Source of the DNA: Bacteroidales bacterium
GTDB lineage: Bacteria > Bacteroidota > Bacteroidia > Bacteroidales > 4484-276
Length of the DNA stretch: 9,334 nucleotides
Direction of reading: 5' to 3'
Assembly: GCA_018400545.1 (NCBI GenBank)
Contig: JAGYLT010000077.1
Location: 1 to 9,334, forward strand
The notes beneath the pieces were generated by a model. The model was given only the letters and a program-made list of their open reading frames with translations. It was not told where the DNA came from and made no database searches. A program made the position numbers and the translations under genes. Positions within the stretch are counted from its first letter, which is position 1. Each line of letters starts with the position of its first letter. Shown here one piece after another: positions 5,240-9,334 of the stretch.

Positions 5240-7126
5240 TTAAAGATTTAATGAAATTGATAAGCCGAGAAATTGGTTAAACTGCGTCCGGGGAGATTTT
5301 TTCTCGCCGCCCTCCGGAAGGTCAACCGTAAATAAAATATCGTCATCATAAATTAAATGGATGTTGAGCTTTACTGAGAATATCCACGAAATTCTCTGTT
5401 CCATGGTCATCTCCCAATCCACGTCCACATTCTGGGGTTTATCGGCATAATTGGAAAACAACCTCAGCGTGTTCGATACTTTTAAATCTTCAAAAAGGGT
5501 AAGGTCGTTTTTAACAACCAACTGCCCCCCGAGCTCCTGTCTTGCTTTTCTGTTTTCTTCTACACCATGCGCCGTCTGGTCTATTTCAGCCGTGTCCAGT
5601 ACAAATGTATTTTTATAGGATATCGGCGAAAAGTTGATCAGTGTATTTTCAAAGGCTTTGTATTCCGCACCAAAACCAATGGTGAAAGTACCCGGATTTA
5701 AAAACTTGGAAATGGCAACTGAGTCGTTTGGGTAGTTGTATCCTTTTGCAATTTGGGTTTTGAAGTAAAACACCGAACTAAAATCCAGTTTATTGGCTAT
5801 GATTTTGTTGAACTGCGAATTCAACTCCAGAATATCAGTATTCACCCTAAACCCGTTTTCCTTGGTGTTTATAGATCCAAACCGAAATCGCCCGCTGTTT
5901 ATCCATTCGGTTTTATTAGCCTTGTTGGTGTATTTGGCAGTTCCGTTCAGATCGATCAGTCCGGCAAATGAGCTTTCAGCTCCCTGTGCCCAGTAGGTAA
6001 CGTAATTCTGATTTATGGAAAACGACCCTTTAAACCCGTAGGTCCAAAAAACGGGTATTGCCTTCAGCGGCCTGATCGGAGCTGGCGAAAAATCCGGTAG
6101 GGTGGTTGTGAAGGAGATGTCGTCGGCCGGAATAATTCCCATGCGCTCAACATGAACGCGCTCTTCCAACGTCATCGAAAGACTATATTTCGTTGGGTTG
6201 CCAAGCCACACGGTGATCGAATCATTTGCTGAATTTCTAAGCCAGTATCTGAAAAGATCAGATTTGCCGGAGGTTAGCCAAAATGGCGTTTTCTTTTCCT
6301 GTCCGCTTTTCAGGAATATTTGCACCGAATCACGTTCCCAGGTATAATCCATAAGCGTTTGGACAGCCCACTGCAGCGAATCACTCAGTTCGCCATCCGG
6401 CAATTTGTGAAACGGCGAATCCGGGGCCCCAATAAGTTCAAGTTCAAATGTTGTAAAGATTAATTGTGTAGAATCCCTGGAAAATTCAGCATATTTGCTT
6501 TGTCCTGATGTAACCAATGGTGGAACAGTTTCGCCGTTTGTTATTCGAATCAGTTGTATGTTCCTGGAATTAAGGTAATCAAAGTCGATGCTTTCTTCGG
6601 TAATCGTGTCTCTTTCCCGGACTAACGAATCAATCCACACCGACAATTCAGGTATGCTGTCCATCAACTTAAGCATCGCGCTGTCCGGCTCAATTGCGTT
6701 CATCAACACGGTCTTATGTTTCATAACCGGCGATTGATCAAGCTGGACAGTATCCACAAAAAACAGGGTATCGTTGAGCCATCGCAGCGGGATCGTGTCG
6801 CTCCTCGAAACCAGCATAGTATCATAGGAAAGCGCATCAAAATCATACGTGCCAAGCAAATTCCGGGTGCTGTCGAGTGGGTTGCGATATTGTTGCAACA
6901 GTTGATCCAGAGATCGCTTTAATTTGTCATTGCTGGTTTTCCACAATTCCTCGTTATTCACAATCCGGCTTATAATTCCCGATGCCGCATCAGGAGTAAG
7001 CACTGCCGTGGAATCCGGTAAGGTATCCTGCACAGGAAAACGAGCCGGGCTGTCAGGAACCTGAACTGCCAGCAATGGAATGCCACTAAGAATGGATATG
7101 ATAATTATCGATAGGATTTTCTGCAT
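5240..7126 (-). CDS. Exported DUF3078-domain protein, outer-membrane type
   Basis: I place the start at 7126 (628 residues) because the sequence then opens with a signal peptide, MQKILSIIIISILSGIPLLA. The ATG at 7168 lies upstream of a matching promoter element. The C-terminal half, from about residue 355, resembles the DUF3078 family of Bacteroidetes: FWTYGFKGSFSINQNYVTYW with AQGAESS, alternating aromatic strands such as FRFGSINTK, LDFSSVFYFKTQIAKGY and LINFSPISYKN, then VDVDWEMTM, HLIYDDD and a final strand, FLGLSISLNL, ending in Leu. This pattern suggests a beta-barrel in the outer membrane. The N-terminal 330 or so mature residues are rich in acidic residues, Ser, Thr and Pro and match nothing I recognise, so the protein is longer than a bare DUF3078 domain. 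Molecular function is unknown for the family as far as I know. It converges on the TPR lipoprotein gene with 46 bases between the stops. Confidence 0.85.
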   Translation of the reverse strand: MQKILSIIIISILSGIPLLAVQVPDSPARFPVQDTLPDSTAVLTPDAASGIISRIVNNEELWKTSNDKLKRSLDQLLQQYRNPLDSTRNLLGTYDFDALSYDTMLVSRSDTIPLRWLNDTLFFVDTVQLDQSPVMKHKTVLMNAIEPDSAMLKLMDSIPELSVWIDSLVRERDTITEESIDFDYLNSRNIQLIRITNGETVPPLVTSGQSKYAEFSRDSTQLIFTTFELELIGAPDSPFHKLPDGELSDSLQWAVQTLMDYTWERDSVQIFLKSGQEKKTPFWLTSGKSDLFRYWLRNSANDSITVWLGNPTKYSLSMTLEERVHVERMGIIPADDISFTTTLPDFSPAPIRPLKAIPVFWTYGFKGSFSINQNYVTYWAQGAESSFAGLIDLNGTAKYTNKANKTEWINSGRFRFGSINTKENGFRVNTDILELNSQFNKIIANKLDFSSVFYFKTQIAKGYNYPNDSVAISKFLNPGTFTIGFGAEYKAFENTLINFSPISYKNTFVLDTAEIDQTAHGVEENRKARQELGGQLVVKNDLTLFEDLKVSNTLRLFSNYADKPQNVDVDWEMTMEQRISWIFSVKLNIHLIYDDDILFTVDLPEGGEKKSPRTQFNQFLGLSISLNL

Positions 7127-7157
7127 AATCGATTTTATGTACGCCTTTAAAAACCTG

Positions 7158-7165
7158 CAAAAATA
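7158..7165 (-). promoter_or_regulatory. -7 element of the DUF3078 gene (TATTTTTG)
   Basis: On the minus strand this reads TATTTTTG, a match to TAnnTTTG, 31 bases before the chosen start at 7126. A -33 TTTG is not seen at the usual spacing. The element would exclude the ATG at 7168 as the translation start. Confidence 0.45.
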
Positions 7166-7320
7166 CAAAACACCTGATCGGATGAATTATTCTGATGCAA
7201 TTTCATAATGTATCCTTTTTATTACCTGGGGCTATTGTTGAGCAGGTCATGGAGCGGTTTTCAATGTTTGAAACGTTTATGAGCCGGGAAAATTCTTTGG
7301 GGGTTCGGATGCAGTAGCAA

Positions 7321-7350
7321 TTTGGGGAACAACGAAAAATTTTACTTTTG
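7321..7350 (+). promoter_or_regulatory. pepD promoter (TTTG-N18-TACTTTTG)
   Basis: TTTG at 7321-7324 and TACTTTTG at 7343-7350, with an 18-base spacer, closely fit the Bacteroidetes sigma-ABfr consensus. Transcription would begin near 7357, leaving about 19 bases before the ATG at 7376. This rules out an upstream TTG at 7322, which lies inside the promoter. Confidence 0.75.
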
Positions 7351-7375
7351 TGATCAAATTAACAATATACAAATC

Positions 7376-8842
7376 ATGACCACTAAAATTACTGATCTTG
7401 AACCAAAGGAAGTCTGGAAATATTTTATCGAAATCACCAAAATACCAAGGCCATCCAGGAAGGAGCAAAAAATTGCTGCTTATCTGGAGGAATTTGCGAA
7501 AAAGCATAAACTGCATTGCGAAAAAGACGAAACCGGAAACGTGCTCATCAGAAAACCCGCTGTGAAAGGTTTCGAAGATCGTAAAGTGGTTTGTCTTCAG
7601 AGCCATATGGATATGGTATGCGAGAAAAACAAGGATAAGGATTTTGATTTCGACAAAGATGCCATTCAAACCAGGGTGGAGGGTGAATGGCTTACCGCCG
7701 ATGGAACAACACTTGGCGCCGATGACGGAATTGGGATTGCTGCGTCGCTGGCCGTTCTGGCATCTAATAAACTGAAGCATGGTGAAATTGAATGCCTGTT
7801 TACCGTGGATGAAGAAACCGGATTGACAGGAGCCTTCGGCCTGAAGCCCGGTTTTTTGAAATCTGAAATCCTGCTCAATCTTGATTCTGAAGATGACGGC
7901 CAGATTTTTATCGGATGTGCTGGTGGGCGCGATACCACAGGTAAACTGTTTTTCACCAAAGAACTCGTGCCTGATTACACTGTTCCTTATAAAATCGTGG
8001 TCAGAGGATTGAAAGGCGGCCATTCCGGCGATGACATCAACAAAGGCCTGGGTAATGCCAACAAAATCCTGAATCGTGTTTTGCACATGGCAACCCATAC
8101 ATATGGTGTTCGGCTGCACAACTTTAACGGCGGCAACTTAAGGAACGCCATCGCACGGGAGGCTGAATCGGTAGTGCTGATCAATCAGGCCATCAGGGAT
8201 AAGTTTGTGAGGCTCATCGAGAGGTTTAACAAAACAATCAAGAAAGAACTTAAAACCACCGAACCCGACCTTCAGGTGAGCACATTTGAAGTGGATCAGC
8301 CTTATTTTGTAATCGATCAGCAATCGCAGAAAAAACTGATCAACCTCATTTATGCCTGTCCACACGGGGTTATCGAAATGTCACGGGATATCCCGAACTT
8401 CGTGGAAACCTCCACCAACCTCGCTGCTGTAAAAACCGAGGAGGATTATTTCCTGTTTACAACCAGCCAGCGGAGCTCGGTTGACAGCGCTCTGGATGAT
8501 GTGGTAAATATGGTTGCTGCCACCTTTAAACTGGCCGGAGCCGAAGCTGAACATACCGACGGCTATCCCGGATGGAACCCAAATCCTGACTCGGAAATCC
8601 TGGATGTTTCGGCCAACTCCTACAAAAAGTTATTCAACGAGGAGCCCAAAGTACTTGCGGTTCACGCAGGCCTCGAATGTGGGCTAATTGGTGAAAAGTA
8701 CCCTAAAATGGATATGATTTCCTATGGTCCTGAACTGGTTGGTGTCCATTCGCCGGATGAGAAAATTCACATCAAATCGGTGGAAAAATTCTGGAAATGG
8801 ACGCTCGATATCCTGGAGCATATTCCGGCGAAAAGCAAGTAA
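7376..8842 (+). CDS. pepD: Aminoacyl-histidine dipeptidase (Xaa-His dipeptidase, M20)
   Basis: The enzyme is a cytosolic two-zinc metallopeptidase that hydrolyses dipeptides, classically Xaa-His such as carnosine, in peptide salvage. The 488 residues match the roughly 485 of E. coli PepD. The M20 metal-site residues are all visible: His77 and Asp79 in SHMDMVCE, Asp116 in TTLGADDGIGIA, the Glu146-Glu147 pair in VDEETGLTGAFGL, Asp170 in LLNLDSEDDG, and His458 in GVHSPDE. The lid-domain motif RGLKGGHSGDDI and NGGNLRNAIARE are also typical. The N-terminus (LEPKEVWKYFIEITKIPRPS) starts where the family does, supporting the ATG at 7376. It is a single-gene unit with its own promoter upstream and a rho-independent terminator about 60 bases downstream. 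Nothing in the catalytic set is missing. Confidence 0.97.
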   Translation: MTTKITDLEPKEVWKYFIEITKIPRPSRKEQKIAAYLEEFAKKHKLHCEKDETGNVLIRKPAVKGFEDRKVVCLQSHMDMVCEKNKDKDFDFDKDAIQTRVEGEWLTADGTTLGADDGIGIAASLAVLASNKLKHGEIECLFTVDEETGLTGAFGLKPGFLKSEILLNLDSEDDGQIFIGCAGGRDTTGKLFFTKELVPDYTVPYKIVVRGLKGGHSGDDINKGLGNANKILNRVLHMATHTYGVRLHNFNGGNLRNAIAREAESVVLINQAIRDKFVRLIERFNKTIKKELKTTEPDLQVSTFEVDQPYFVIDQQSQKKLINLIYACPHGVIEMSRDIPNFVETSTNLAAVKTEEDYFLFTTSQRSSVDSALDDVVNMVAATFKLAGAEAEHTDGYPGWNPNPDSEILDVSANSYKKLFNEEPKVLAVHAGLECGLIGEKYPKMDMISYGPELVGVHSPDEKIHIKSVEKFWKWTLDILEHIPAKSK

Positions 8843-8904
8843 TAAATGAAGCCTTATTATTATAGGTGTAATACACCGAAATAAAACATACTGATACATA
8901 ACTT

Positions 8905-8939
8905 AAAAGGAGGGGCAACGGAAAGCGTCTCCTTTTTTT
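8905..8939 (+). terminator. Rho-independent terminator after pepD
   Basis: AAAAGGAG (8905-8912) pairs with CTCCTTTT (8929-8936) around a 16-base loop, and the T tract runs 8933-8939. It lies about 60 bases after the pepD stop. The A-rich left arm could also support some termination on the other strand. Confidence 0.75.
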
Positions 8940-8957
8940 GTCCTTTTCATAAAGCTG

Positions 8958-9024
8958 CCACTTTATCAAGTGCATCGTATTAAGATGCGTGAAAAAATGA
9001 TCCTTGATAAAGGTGAGTCATTTT
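8958..9024 (+). repeat. Nested inverted repeats with two exclusive foldings
   Basis: CTTTATCAAG (8961-8970) is perfectly complementary to CTTGATAAAG (9003-9012), and the pairing resumes for two base pairs past a bulged G. Inside it GCATC (8972-8976) pairs with GATGC (8984-8988). A competing fold pairs AAAATGA (8994-9000) with TCATTTT (9018-9024), with an inner CCTT/AAGG stem and GATA loop (9002-9013). The two folds share bases 9003-9012, so they exclude each other. Function is not known. Confidence 0.6.
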
Positions 9025-9132
9025 AAAATACATCAGGCAGAAACAGTTGTTCCCAAAGTTTTTTTGAGGCTTATAAATTACTGATATTCAGCATACAGTA
9101 AATTATTTCTAATTATTTTCAAAAAAAGCTTG

Positions 9133-9161
9133 TTTGTTACAAATAAATGATCGTATCTTTG
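9133..9161 (+). promoter_or_regulatory. Upstream member of a tandem promoter pair
   Basis: TTTG at 9133-9136, a 17-base spacer and TATCTTTG at 9154-9161 match the Bacteroidetes promoter consensus, and a run of A/T precedes it. A start near 9168 is predicted, with no gene before the second promoter, so both probably feed the same downstream unit. Confidence 0.7.
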
Positions 9162-9284
9162 CACCCGCTTTAGAAACAAGTTCATTTACATTCTGAGAAA
9201 GAAAGAGGTTCTAAAAACCATGTTATTACTGGGTTTTAGGAGTTTCGGCCAATAAAACGAAACTAAAATTTTTTTAAAAAAAAG

Positions 9285-9315
9285 TTTGGTGGTTTCAAAA
9301 TTGGCTGTATCTTTG
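9285..9315 (+). promoter_or_regulatory. Downstream member of a tandem promoter pair, stable-RNA-like
   Basis: TTTG at 9285-9288, exactly 19 bases, then TATCTTTG at 9308-9315, is a full consensus Bacteroidetes promoter. An A/T tract (about 9263-9283) directly upstream resembles an UP-type element. Such a promoter doublet close together is typical of rRNA and tRNA operons in this phylum; the gene itself lies beyond the right edge. Confidence 0.75.
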
Positions 9316-9334
9316 CAAACCTTTTTCATCAGGA

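Larger units (their letters stand above)
8843..9334. other. Gene-free region between pepD and the right edge
   Basis: No credible coding sequence or tRNA is seen in these 492 bases. They contain the pepD terminator (8905-8939), a cluster of nested inverted repeats (8958-9024), a smaller inverted repeat TTACTG/CAGTAA (9078-9083 and 9096-9101), very AT-rich DNA (about 9055-9125) and two forward promoters (9133-9161 and 9285-9315). Confidence 0.7.

Noticed and set aside
7277..8119. A 280-codon open frame on the minus strand
   Set aside because: It is antisense to pepD, whose catalytic motifs are unmistakable; the protein has no recognisable family features.

Overview
The window looks like a chromosomal segment of an anaerobic Bacteroidetes bacterium, probably Bacteroidales or Marinilabiliales. 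The grounds are moderately AT-rich DNA, several promoters of the Bacteroidetes type (TTTG about 17-19 nt upstream of TAnnTTTG), starts mostly without a Shine-Dalgarno sequence, a DUF3078 outer-membrane-type protein and TPR proteins of a style common in this phylum. hypE implies a [NiFe]-hydrogenase encoded elsewhere in the genome.

Layout. Bases 1-189 hold an unassigned open frame that enters from the left edge. A 134-aa zinc-ribbon protein (293-697, +) follows, behind an unusually strong ribosome-binding site. It converges on hypE (711-1730, -), which makes the carbamoyl-carrier enzyme for the hydrogenase CN ligands. Upstream of hypE on the same strand lie two TPR reading frames (1770-2708 and 2705-3751, -). 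They overlap by ATGA, but they read best as one secreted TPR protein broken by two single-base-class frameshifts at about 2679 and 2716-2723. Divergent from them is a TPR lipoprotein (4042-5193, +). It converges on a 628-aa exported protein with a C-terminal DUF3078 beta-barrel-like domain (5240-7126, -). Divergent again is pepD, an M20 aminoacyl-histidine dipeptidase (7376-8842, +), with a clear promoter and terminator.

The last 490 bases (8843-9334) contain no gene. They hold the pepD terminator, a nested and mutually exclusive set of inverted repeats (8958-9024), and two consensus-grade promoters in tandem (9133-9161 and 9285-9315). The promoter pair probably drives a strongly expressed transcription unit, plausibly an rRNA or tRNA operon, beginning just past the right edge.

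Apart from the possible hypE/TPR co-transcription, the genes look like separate housekeeping and envelope functions. No mobile element, CRISPR array, tRNA or defence system is visible. The most informative anomaly is the double-frameshifted TPR gene, which internal repeat copies within the same protein expose. I did not find convincing evidence of an undescribed multi-gene system.
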